From an uncultured Eubacteriales bacterium (lineage in GTDB: Bacteria > Bacillota > Clostridia > Lachnospirales > Lachnospiraceae), in contig CASFUI010000040.1 in the NCBI GenBank assembly GCA_949297565.1, positions 1-6,452 on the forward strand: a stretch of DNA of 6,452 nt, given 5' to 3'. Each line of letters opens with the position of its first letter. Position 1 is the stretch's first letter. Positions 1-6,452 of the stretch are shown here, piece by piece. A model generated the notes under the pieces. The model was not told the DNA's origin. It ran no database searches and saw nothing but the letters and a program-made list of their open reading frames with translations. Made by a program: the position numbers and the translations under genes.

Positions 1-1187
1 ATGAGCGTGAGCAGACTCTTAATCAGCTCCTCGCTGAGATGGACGGATTTGATTCGTCAAAGGGACTTTTTATTCTGGCAGCGACTAACCGCCCTGAGGT
101 GCTTGATAAGGCGCTGTTAAGACCGGGACGTCTAGACAGAAGAATTATTGTTGATAAGCCTGACTTAAAGGGAAGAATTGATACGCTTAAAGTACATTCA
201 AAAGATGTACTCATGGATGATACCGTTGACCTTGAGGCTATAGGTCTTGCTACTAGCGGAGCAGTCGGCTCTGACCTTGCAAATATGATTAACGAAGCTG
301 CGATTGCGGCAGTTAAGGACGGCAGAAGAGTTGTATCGCAGAAGGATCTGTTTGATGCTGTTGAGGTTGTAATAGCGGGTAAAGAGAAGAAGGACAGAAT
401 TTTAAGCAGGGAAGAGAAGCGCACCGTGGCTTATCACGAGGTCGGTCACGCTCTCATAACGGCTCTCAAAAAGGATGCCGAGCCTGTTCAGAAGATTACT
501 ATTGTTCCAAGAACAATGGGGTCTCTTGGATATGTAATGCAGGTGCCTGAGGAAGAGAAGTATCTCATGACTAAGGATGAGCTTATGGCAAGGCTTGTGA
601 CGCTGCTTGGCGGGCGAGCTGCCGAGGAGATAGTGTTTGACACTGTTACAACAGGAGCGTCAAATGATATAGAAAAGGCTACGCAGATGGCGAGAGCGAT
701 GATTACCCAGTACGGTATGTCTGAAAAATTCGGTCTTATGAGCCTTGAGACTGTCGAGAGCAAGTATCTCGACGGAAGTGCGAGACTTAACTGCTCCGAC
801 GAGACGGCTGCAATTATTGACGAAGAGGTTAAGAAGCTGCTCAAAGAGTGTTTCGAGGAGGCAAAGAAGCTGCTTTCGGAAAACAGAGATGTGCTCGATG
901 AAATTGCAAAATTCCTCTATGAGAAGGAGACAATCACAGGAAAGGAATTTATGCAGATTTTCAGAAAGGTTAAAGGCATTCCCGAGCCGGTTGACACAAG
1001 CTCAATGACCAGAACTGAGAGGGTTGCGGAGAGTGTCACATTTGCGGAGGATGGAAGCTATTCGTCAACCGTAAGCGGACCGGTGGATGATTTCTGGGAC
1101 AACATCGGAAAGAAAAAAGAAACACAAGCCGCACAGGAAGAAAAAGAGAAGTCTGACGGCAATGAGAGCGATAAATCACATGAATAA
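1..1187 (+). CDS. ftsH: ATP-dependent zinc metalloprotease FtsH, C-terminal part (5' end outside window)
   Basis: FtsH is a membrane-anchored AAA+ protease that forms hexamers, unfolds damaged or regulatory proteins with ATP and cleaves them at a zinc site in the cytoplasm. The frame is open from base 3 and reads EREQTLNQLLAEMDGF at once, so this is a gene cut by the window edge; the first ATG at 39 is internal. 394 residues are present. Seen: the AAA+ second region of homology with ATNRPEVLD...RPGRLDR (bases 78-140), which carries the arginine fingers; the zinc protease motif HEVGH (435-449); and the likely third zinc ligand Asp in TTGASNDIEKAT (codon 666-668), 77 residues after the first His, close to the family spacing. 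Missing upstream are the two membrane segments and Walker A/B, roughly 40% of a usual 600-660 aa protein. The last 30 or so residues form a charged, probably disordered tail. The commoner motif is HEAGH; Val still fits HEXXH. No terminator is visible in the 45 bases before dnaE, so co-transcription is plausible. Confidence 0.97.
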   Translation, partial: EREQTLNQLLAEMDGFDSSKGLFILAATNRPEVLDKALLRPGRLDRRIIVDKPDLKGRIDTLKVHSKDVLMDDTVDLEAIGLATSGAVGSDLANMINEAAIAAVKDGRRVVSQKDLFDAVEVVIAGKEKKDRILSREEKRTVAYHEVGHALITALKKDAEPVQKITIVPRTMGSLGYVMQVPEEEKYLMTKDELMARLVTLLGGRAAEEIVFDTVTTGASNDIEKATQMARAMITQYGMSEKFGLMSLETVESKYLDGSARLNCSDETAAIIDEEVKKLLKECFEEAKKLLSENRDVLDEIAKFLYEKETITGKEFMQIFRKVKGIPEPVDTSSMTRTERVAESVTFAEDGSYSSTVSGPVDDFWDNIGKKKETQAAQEEKEKSDGNESDKSHE

Positions 1188-1232
1188 CAATTAAAATACA
1201 GATTAATATGCACATTTAGAAAAGGGGTAGGG

Positions 1233-4200
1233 ATGAAATTCACACATTTACATGTCCATACGGAGTATTCGCTTCTGGACGGCTCAAGTAAGATAAAGGA
1301 AATAACAGCGCGGGCGAAAGAGCTGGGAATGGACAGTCTGGCGATAACGGACCACGGTGTTATGTACGGTGTGATCGACTTTTACAAGGCGGCAAGAGAG
1401 GCAGGCATTAAGCCAATTCTCGGCTGCGAGGTATATGTTGCCCCTGGCTCAAGATTTGACAAACAGCCGGGAGAATCAGAGGAGCGATACTATCATCTGG
1501 TGCTTCTGGCTGAGAATAACAAAGGCTACAAAAATCTTATGAAAATTGTTTCAAGAGGGTTTACTGAAGGGTTTTATTATAAACCGCGTGTGGACTATGA
1601 AATTCTTGAGCAGTTCCATGAGGGCATAATAGCTCTGAGCGCGTGTCTTGCAGGAGAGGTTCAGAGGTATCTTGCCAGAGGTATGTATGAAATGGGATGC
1701 GAGGCAGCCCGCAGATACGAAAAGATTTTCGGAAAAGGCAATTTCTTTCTAGAGCTTCAGGATCACGGTATTCCTGAGCAGAAGTATGTAAATCCCCAGT
1801 TGCTGCGAATGTCGCAGGAGCTGGGGATTGATGTGGTGTGCACGAATGACGTTCACTATACGTATGCAGATGATGCTGATGCACACGATATTCTTTTGTG
1901 TATACAGACCGGAAAGAAGGTGACTGATGAGAACAGAATGCGCTATGAGGGCGGTCAGTATTATTTAAAGTCGCCGGAGGAAATGTCGGAATTGTTTCCG
2001 TATGCGCCTCAGGCTTTGGAAAATACTTGCAGAATTGCAGAGAGATGCAATGTCGAGATTGAGTTCGGCGTTACGAAGCTTCCTCACTATGAAGTTCCGG
2101 AAGGATATGATTCGTGGTCTTATCTTAATTATCTGTGCAGCGAGGGATTAAAGAAAAGATACCCTGACGCTGATGATGAGATAAAGAGTCGTATGGACTA
2201 TGAGCTTTCTGTTATTCACAGTATGGGATATGTGGATTACTTCCTTATTGTATGGGACTATATAAACTTTGCCAGGACACACGGTATCGCGGTCGGACCT
2301 GGAAGAGGCTCCGCTGCGGGAAGTATCGTGTCTTATTGTCTTGGTATCACTGATATTGACCCTATAAAATACGGTCTTATTTTTGAGCGCTTCCTTAATC
2401 CGGAGCGTGTTTCAATGCCTGATATAGACGTCGATTTCTGTTATGAGAGACGTCAGGAGGTTATAGATTACGTAGTAGATAAATACGGAAAGGACTGTGT
2501 TGTTCAGATTGTTACTTTCGGAACAATGGCGGCGAGGGCGGTTATCAAGGACGTAGGGCGTGTGCTGGATTTGCCGTACGCCATGGTTGACAATATTGCC
2601 AAAATGGTGCCGAGAGAGATTGGAATAACGATTGACAAGGCTTTAAAGGAAAATCCTGATTTGCGCTCGGCATACGAAAATGATGCGCAGATTCATGATC
2701 TGATAGATAAGAGCAAGCGTCTTGAAGGACTTCCTAGACACGCGTCAATGCACGCAGCGGGCGTTCTCATCAGCCAGAAGGCTGTCGAGGAGTATGTGCC
2801 AGTCGCGACGGGAGCCGACGGAGCTGTTGTCGCGCAGTTTGTAATGACAACGCTTGAGGAGCTCGGACTTCTCAAAATGGACTTTCTGGGGCTCCGCACG
2901 CTTACGGTTATCCGTGACGCAGAGGAGCTTGCAAAGAAAAAAAATTCTGATTTTTCCATTGATAAAATTGATTATGAAGATAAAAATGTTTACGATCTGA
3001 TCGGTACGGGAAAATGCGAGGGTATTTTCCAGCTTGAGAGCGCGGGAATGAAAAACTTCATGAAGGAATTAAAGCCGCGCAATATAGAGGATTTAATTGC
3101 CGGTATATCACTTTACAGACCGGGTCCTATGGATTTCATTCCTCAGTATATAGAGGGAAAAAATAATCCTGAGAAGGTTGTCTATGACTGTCCGCAGCTT
3201 GAAGCTATTTTAAAACCGACATACGGCTGTATCGTTTATCAGGAGCAGGTAATGCAGATTGTGCGTGACCTTGCGGGATATTCTCTGGGGCGAAGTGATT
3301 TGCTGCGCCGTGCCATGTCAAAGAAAAAGGCGTCGGTAATGGAGAAGGAGCGCAAAAATTTTATCTACGGAAATCCTGAGGAGAATGTTCCGGGCTGTAT
3401 AAAAAACGGGATTGACGAAAAGATTGCGGGAAAGATATATGATGATATGATTGATTTTGCAAAGTATGCCTTCAACAAATCACATGCGGCATGCTATGCG
3501 GTTGTATCATACCAGACCGCATTTTTAAAGACGTATTATCCGGTTGAATTTATGGCGGCGCTTATGACCTCTGTTGTCGATAACACTGACAAGGTGGCGG
3601 GGTATATCTATGCCTGCCGTCAGATGAATATTAAGATTCTGCCTCCGGATGTAAATCAGTCCGACATGGGCTTTTCGGTTGACAACGGAGCGATAAGGTT
3701 TGGTCTTTCCGCGATAAAGGCTCTTGGCAGACCAACGATAAAGGCAATTCTTGATAAAAGGAAAAACGGAAAATTTTTAAGCATGCAGGATTTTATCAGC
3801 AGAATGTATACAGAGCTTAATAAGAGGACAGTTGAAAATCTTATAAAGTCCGGTGCATTCGATACCTTTGGAAATAAGCGACGTCAGATGATGAGTGTTT
3901 ATGCGCAGATGATGGACGATGAGGCAAGGCAGGGAAAAGACGCGATTTCAGGGCAGATGTCGCTTTTTGATTTGGTTGATGACAGCCAGAAGGCACAGTT
4001 TGAGATAAAAATGCCCGACATAGGCGAGTATACGAAAAATGATCTGCTTAACTTCGAGAGGGAAGTCCTGGGGGTTTATGTAAGCGGACATCCGCTTGAC
4101 GAGTATGCCGCGATGTGGAAAAAACATGTATCCGCAATGACTACGGATTTTGAAATTGACGATGAGACAGGAGAGCCTCGGGTAAAGGACGGAACAAAGG

Positions 4201-4673
4201 AGACTGTCGGCGGCATGATTATGGGAAAGACCGTCAAGCCTACCAAAAACGGTCAGCTTATGGCGTTTCTTACGATTGAGGATTTGGTTGGCACTGTCGA
4301 GGTTATTGTTTTTCCGAGGGATTTTTCCGCATACAGGAATATAATAGAAGGAACGGATAAGATTTTTATTACCGGAAGGGTGACTGCCAATGCCGATGAA
4401 AATGCAAAACTGATCTGCGAGCGTGTTGTATCGTTTGACAGTATTGCCAGAAAGCTCTGGATTAGATTTGAAAGCGAGGCAGCCTATAAAAATCAGGAGG
4501 CATCTCTCGCAGAAAAATTTAAGTATCTTGACGGAATTGACCAGATAATTATTTACTGCACAGCTGAAAATAAACGCATTCCTCTTCCTCCGAGCAGGAA
4601 TATTAAAATTACTCCGGAGCTGCTTGCTGAATTAAGAGCTGCTTACGGGGATAAAAATGTAGAGACTACGTAA
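1233..4673 (+). CDS. dnaE: DNA polymerase III alpha subunit (C-family, DnaE)
   Basis: DnaE is the C-family replicative DNA polymerase. In Firmicutes it usually works beside PolC, for example extending RNA primers, but whether PolC exists here cannot be seen. The product is 1146 aa, normal for the family. Domains in order: an N-terminal PHP domain (about 3-215) with H7, H9, D16, H41, E66, H88, C138, D206 and H208, a full apparent metal-ligand set; the palm with GRGSAAGS (357-364) and PDIDVDF, giving catalytic D399 and D401, plus D550 in MDFLGLRTLT; fingers with YQEQ (669-672), LLRRAMSKKK (690-699) and NKSH (748-751); helix-hairpin-helix region about 850-885; QMSLF (908-912), a good sliding-clamp binding motif; an OB-fold about 990-1065; and a short C-terminal domain. 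The ATG at 1233 is supported by AAAGGGG (1221-1227) five bases upstream and by the PHP motif starting at residue 3. No frameshift is seen. Confidence 0.98.
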   Translation: MKFTHLHVHTEYSLLDGSSKIKEITARAKELGMDSLAITDHGVMYGVIDFYKAAREAGIKPILGCEVYVAPGSRFDKQPGESEERYYHLVLLAENNKGYKNLMKIVSRGFTEGFYYKPRVDYEILEQFHEGIIALSACLAGEVQRYLARGMYEMGCEAARRYEKIFGKGNFFLELQDHGIPEQKYVNPQLLRMSQELGIDVVCTNDVHYTYADDADAHDILLCIQTGKKVTDENRMRYEGGQYYLKSPEEMSELFPYAPQALENTCRIAERCNVEIEFGVTKLPHYEVPEGYDSWSYLNYLCSEGLKKRYPDADDEIKSRMDYELSVIHSMGYVDYFLIVWDYINFARTHGIAVGPGRGSAAGSIVSYCLGITDIDPIKYGLIFERFLNPERVSMPDIDVDFCYERRQEVIDYVVDKYGKDCVVQIVTFGTMAARAVIKDVGRVLDLPYAMVDNIAKMVPREIGITIDKALKENPDLRSAYENDAQIHDLIDKSKRLEGLPRHASMHAAGVLISQKAVEEYVPVATGADGAVVAQFVMTTLEELGLLKMDFLGLRTLTVIRDAEELAKKKNSDFSIDKIDYEDKNVYDLIGTGKCEGIFQLESAGMKNFMKELKPRNIEDLIAGISLYRPGPMDFIPQYIEGKNNPEKVVYDCPQLEAILKPTYGCIVYQEQVMQIVRDLAGYSLGRSDLLRRAMSKKKASVMEKERKNFIYGNPEENVPGCIKNGIDEKIAGKIYDDMIDFAKYAFNKSHAACYAVVSYQTAFLKTYYPVEFMAALMTSVVDNTDKVAGYIYACRQMNIKILPPDVNQSDMGFSVDNGAIRFGLSAIKALGRPTIKAILDKRKNGKFLSMQDFISRMYTELNKRTVENLIKSGAFDTFGNKRRQMMSVYAQMMDDEARQGKDAISGQMSLFDLVDDSQKAQFEIKMPDIGEYTKNDLLNFEREVLGVYVSGHPLDEYAAMWKKHVSAMTTDFEIDDETGEPRVKDGTKETVGGMIMGKTVKPTKNGQLMAFLTIEDLVGTVEVIVFPRDFSAYRNIIEGTDKIFITGRVTANADENAKLICERVVSFDSIARKLWIRFESEAAYKNQEASLAEKFKYLDGIDQIIIYCTAENKRIPLPPSRNIKITPELLAELRAAYGDKNVETT

Positions 4674-4688
4674 TGTATGACAAAAATG

Positions 4689-4717
4689 TTGAAATGCCGT
4701 GCGGATTGAGGTAATAT
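4689..4717 (+). promoter_or_regulatory. possible sigma-A promoter for pfkA
   Basis: TTGAAA (4689-4694, five of six to the -35 consensus) is followed after exactly 17 bases by TAATAT (4712-4717). The -10 matches only three of six, but these are the most conserved first T, A and last T. Transcription would start near 4724, leaving a leader of about 38 bases before the pfkA ATG. No terminator is visible between dnaE and this site, so pfkA may be read both from upstream and from here. AT-rich DNA gives such matches by chance, so this is a candidate only. Confidence 0.4.
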
Positions 4718-4738
4718 TAACTTAATCGTTCAGAGAAA

Positions 4739-4759
4739 ATGAGCAGGAGGAAAGAGTAG
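4739..4759 (+). promoter_or_regulatory. strong pfkA ribosome-binding site lying inside a six-codon mini-ORF
   Basis: AGGAGG (4745-4750) is a perfect Shine-Dalgarno core, 11 bases before the pfkA ATG at 4762, a slightly long spacing. The same bases are two consecutive AGG arginine codons of a mini-ORF that starts with ATG at 4739, encodes MSRRKE and stops with TAG at 4757-4759, two bases before the pfkA start. The ribosome-binding role is well supported. The mini-ORF has no convincing ribosome-binding site of its own and is probably fortuitous. Confidence 0.6.
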
Positions 4760-4761
4760 TT

Positions 4762-5736
4762 ATGGCAAAGGAAATAAAAACTATCGGAGTTTTAACGAGC
4801 GGCGGCGATGCGCCTGGCATGAACGCGGCTATCAGAGCAGTTGTCAGAACTGCGCTGAACAAAGGGCTTAAAGTAAAGGGTATACAGAAGGGCTACAATG
4901 GCCTTATCAATGACGAAGTTATAGATATGGATAAGAGGAGCGTATCCGATATTATCCAGAGAGGCGGCACAATTCTTTATACTGCCAGATGTCTTGAATT
5001 TATGACGCCTGAAGGGCAGAAAAAGGGCGCGGAGGTTTGCAGAAAGCATGGGATTGACGGTATAGTTGTAATAGGCGGCGACGGATCGTTTCGTGGAGCG
5101 CAGAAGCTCGCCGAGAATGGCGTTAATACTATAGGTCTCCCTGGCACTATAGACTTGGATATTGCATGTACAGATTATACAATCGGTTTTGACACGGCTG
5201 TCAATACTGCGATGCAGGCTATTGATAAAATACGTGACACGTCGACGTCTCACGAGCGCTGCAGTATTATTGAGGTTATGGGAAGAAATGCGGGGTACAT
5301 AGCGCTGTGGTGCGGTATTGCCAACGGAGCAGAGGATATTCTTCTGCCGGAAAGATACGATAATGATGAACAGACATTAATCAACCATATAATTGAGGGG
5401 CGCAAAAACGGAAAGAAGCATCACCTTATTATAAATGCCGAGGGAATCGGTCATTCGACCGGAATGGCGAGAAGAATTGAGGCTGCCACAGGAATAGAGA
5501 CAAGAGCGACAATTCTGGGATATATGCAGCGCGGCGGCTCGCCTACCTGCAAGGACAGAATGTATGCGTCTGTCATGGGCTCGTATGCGGTGGATTTGCT
5601 GGCGGAAGGAAAGAGTAATCGTCTTGTTGCTTATAAGCACGGCAAATTTGTTGATTATGATATTGACGAAGCGCTCGCTATGGAAAAGGATATAGATGAG
5701 TACGAATTTAATATAAGCTCACTGCTTTCAAGGTAG
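4762..5736 (+). CDS. pfkA: ATP-dependent 6-phosphofructokinase
   Basis: This cytoplasmic enzyme phosphorylates fructose 6-phosphate to fructose 1,6-bisphosphate with ATP, the committed step of glycolysis. It is 324 aa, close to the 319-320 aa of the well-studied bacterial homotetramers. Seen: N-terminal nucleotide-binding stretch LTSGGDAPGMNAAIR (11-25); GGDGS (105-109) with Mg-binding D107 and G108; PGTIDLD (127-133) with catalytic D131 and D133; R166; MGR (173-175); E227; R248; and LGYMQRGG (252-259). Gly at both 108 and 128 (E. coli 104 and 124) marks the ATP-using rather than the pyrophosphate-using type. R25 and R29 match the E. coli allosteric/effector arginines R21 and R25, while K58 stands where E. 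coli has R54, so effector control may differ. Two odd substitutions: L132 replaces the usual Asn of TIDND, and Y254 replaces the usual F6P-contacting His. The gene follows dnaE by 88 bases and has a strong ribosome-binding site; residue equivalences are from memory. Confidence 0.97.
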   Translation: MAKEIKTIGVLTSGGDAPGMNAAIRAVVRTALNKGLKVKGIQKGYNGLINDEVIDMDKRSVSDIIQRGGTILYTARCLEFMTPEGQKKGAEVCRKHGIDGIVVIGGDGSFRGAQKLAENGVNTIGLPGTIDLDIACTDYTIGFDTAVNTAMQAIDKIRDTSTSHERCSIIEVMGRNAGYIALWCGIANGAEDILLPERYDNDEQTLINHIIEGRKNGKKHHLIINAEGIGHSTGMARRIEAATGIETRATILGYMQRGGSPTCKDRMYASVMGSYAVDLLAEGKSNRLVAYKHGKFVDYDIDEALAMEKDIDEYEFNISSLLSR

Positions 5737-5740
5737 TGTG

Positions 5741-5764
5741 AGGCGTGTCAGTATATGCACGCTT
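5741..5764 (+). other. hairpin just after pfkA
   Basis: GCGTG (5743-5747) pairs with CACGC (5758-5762). A5741-T5764 and wobble pairs 5742-5763 and 5748-5757 extend it to eight pairs around an eight-base loop (5749-5756). It starts five bases after the pfkA stop codon. No T-run follows, so it is not an intrinsic terminator by itself. It could protect the 3' end of a pfkA message or act with the next hairpin; function is inference. Confidence 0.4.
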
Positions 5765-5771
5765 AGTTGTT

Positions 5772-5806
5772 ACGGCGCACGAGAGAATGTATCGGGCGCC
5801 GTTTTT
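5772..5806 (+). terminator. probable weak intrinsic terminator or attenuator between pfkA and the RNA methyltransferase gene
   Basis: ACGGCGC (5772-5778) pairs perfectly with GCGCCGT (5796-5802), a seven-pair GC-rich stem ending in a run of five T (5802-5806). Inside the 17-base loop CGA (5780-5782) can also pair with TCG (5792-5794) across a one-by-one mismatch, giving a longer rod with a nine-base loop. The T-run is short and runs straight into GGAGG (5807-5811), the ribosome-binding site of the next gene. Partial termination with read-through seems more likely than a full stop, because I find no good promoter after it. Confidence 0.6.
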
Positions 5807-5818
5807 GGAGGCTGAAAA

Positions 5819-6452
5819 ATGATTACAAGTACAGGAAGCGCGCAGGTAAAGCGTGTTATACAGTTAGAGAAAAAATCGAAAGCCAGAAGAGAGAGCGGGC
5901 TTTTTGTGGTTGAGGGCGTTAAAATGGTTACAGAGGCGCCAACAGAGCGGATTGAGCGGTTATATATGTCAGAGCGCTTTTCCTCGGATAATATGGATTT
6001 TGTTCAAAGACTTGGGATAGATAAAAATACTGCTGAGATTGTAAGTGACACAGTGTTTGACCATATGTCTGATACGCAGACACCACAGGGAGTTATGGCG
6101 CTGGTGCGAATGAGAGAATACAGTCTTGATGATATTATGGTACAGCCTTCGGGCAGTGCAGGGGGACGCAGGCCTCTGATTATAGGAGTGGAGAATCTTC
6201 AGGATCCGGGAAATCTGGGAACGATTGTCAGAATGGCGGAAGGGGCAGGAGTAACCGGAATCGTGATAAGCTCAAACGCGGTTGATATTTATAATCCAAA
6301 GACGATACGCTCTACTATGGGCTCAATTTACAGGGTTCCGTTTGTGTATGTAAATGATTTTACCGAAGCGGTAAAATCCATGAAGGAGGCAGGAGTGAAT
6401 GTTTATGCCGCGCATTTGGACGGAGAGCTTGAGTACACTGAGCCTGACTACA
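5819..6452 (+). CDS. SpoU/TrmH-family RNA 2'-O-ribose methyltransferase (3' end outside window)
   Basis: This is a SPOUT-class enzyme, predicted to move a methyl group from S-adenosylmethionine to a ribose 2'-OH in rRNA or tRNA; the exact target cannot be told from the sequence. The frame stays open from ATG 5819 to the window end, 211 complete codons. Seen: an N-terminal RNA-binding part (about 8-98) with the FVVEGVKMV motif (29-37) typical of the SpoU substrate-binding domain; a Gly/Ser linker about 110-118; then the catalytic domain with motif 1, ENLQDPGNLGTIVR (125-138), including the conserved N132 and catalytic-type R138, and motif 2, VDIYNPKTIRSTMGSIYRVP (155-174). Motif 3, which completes the knot and SAM pocket, should lie beyond the window. 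The start is supported by GGAGG (5807-5811) seven bases upstream. It sits behind the pfkA terminator-like hairpin in the same direction. It resembles RlmB/TsnR-type proteins, but I do not assign a symbol. Confidence 0.94.
   Translation, partial: MITSTGSAQVKRVIQLEKKSKARRESGLFVVEGVKMVTEAPTERIERLYMSERFSSDNMDFVQRLGIDKNTAEIVSDTVFDHMSDTQTPQGVMALVRMREYSLDDIMVQPSGSAGGRRPLIIGVENLQDPGNLGTIVRMAEGAGVTGIVISSNAVDIYNPKTIRSTMGSIYRVPFVYVNDFTEAVKSMKEAGVNVYAAHLDGELEYTEPDY

Noticed and set aside
435..449. HEVGH instead of HEAGH in FtsH as a defect
   Set aside because: The varied position is not a zinc ligand or catalytic residue. HEXXH is intact and, as I recall, Val or Ile here occurs in clostridial FtsH, so the protease should be active.
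488..844. Reverse-strand open frames inside ftsH, dnaE and pfkA, for example 488-844, 1561-1884 and 4792-5253
   Set aside because: They lie opposite strongly supported genes, have low-complexity Ser- or Arg/His-rich translations and show no recognisable family motifs, so they are shadows of the real coding frames.
1188..1232. Promoter or terminator between ftsH and dnaE
   Set aside because: TAATAT at 1204-1209 has no acceptable -35 at 16-18 bases upstream, and no stem with a T-run is present. I see only the dnaE ribosome-binding site here.
4721..4734. cre-like (CcpA) box near the predicted pfkA transcription start
   Set aside because: Aligned to TGWAANCGNTNWCA it misses the leading T and G and the C near the end. 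The flanking bases are the ones normally kept, so a match this loose in AT-rich DNA is not evidence.
5767..5795. TTGTTA and TATCGG with 17-base spacing as a promoter for the methyltransferase gene
   Set aside because: The -10 matches only the first three bases and lacks the key last T, and the whole element lies inside the terminator-like hairpin.

Overview
The window looks like a stretch of ordinary core chromosome from a Firmicute of the class Clostridia. My best guess is a gut- or rumen-type Lachnospiraceae, but I had no database search and this rests on protein style only. The pointers are the moderate-GC coding sequence rich in AGA and GGA codons, strong AGGAGG-type ribosome-binding sites, the dnaE-pfkA neighbourhood familiar in Firmicutes, and a clostridial-style FtsH tail and PFK. 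All genes read left to right, and intergenic gaps are 45 to 88 bases. I see no mobile element, CRISPR array, tRNA or rRNA, and no sign of horizontal transfer.

Layout. Bases 1-1187 hold the 3' part of ftsH (membrane AAA+ zinc protease), with its N-terminal membrane segments and Walker motifs lying before the window. After a 45-base gap without a terminator comes a complete dnaE (1233-4673, 1146 aa), a C-family DNA polymerase III alpha subunit with an apparently complete set of PHP-domain metal ligands. An 88-base gap (4674-4761) carries a plausible sigma-A promoter and two tiny ORFs, followed by a complete ATP-type 6-phosphofructokinase, pfkA (4762-5736). The 82-base gap after pfkA (5737-5818) holds two hairpins. 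The second has a short T-run that directly abuts the ribosome-binding site of the last gene, a SpoU/TrmH-family RNA 2'-O-methyltransferase (5819 to the window end, missing its C-terminal part).

How the genes work together. They are housekeeping genes for membrane protein quality control, DNA replication, glycolysis and RNA modification, not one pathway. ftsH and dnaE could be co-transcribed. pfkA may have its own promoter, and the hairpin after it may tune read-through into the methyltransferase.

I do not see a previously undescribed system here. The points most worth a second look are the intact PHP nuclease site in DnaE, two substitutions at normally invariant PFK active-site positions (Asn to Leu in the PGTIDND motif, and His to Tyr in LGHIQRGG), and the hairpin arrangement between pfkA and the methyltransferase.
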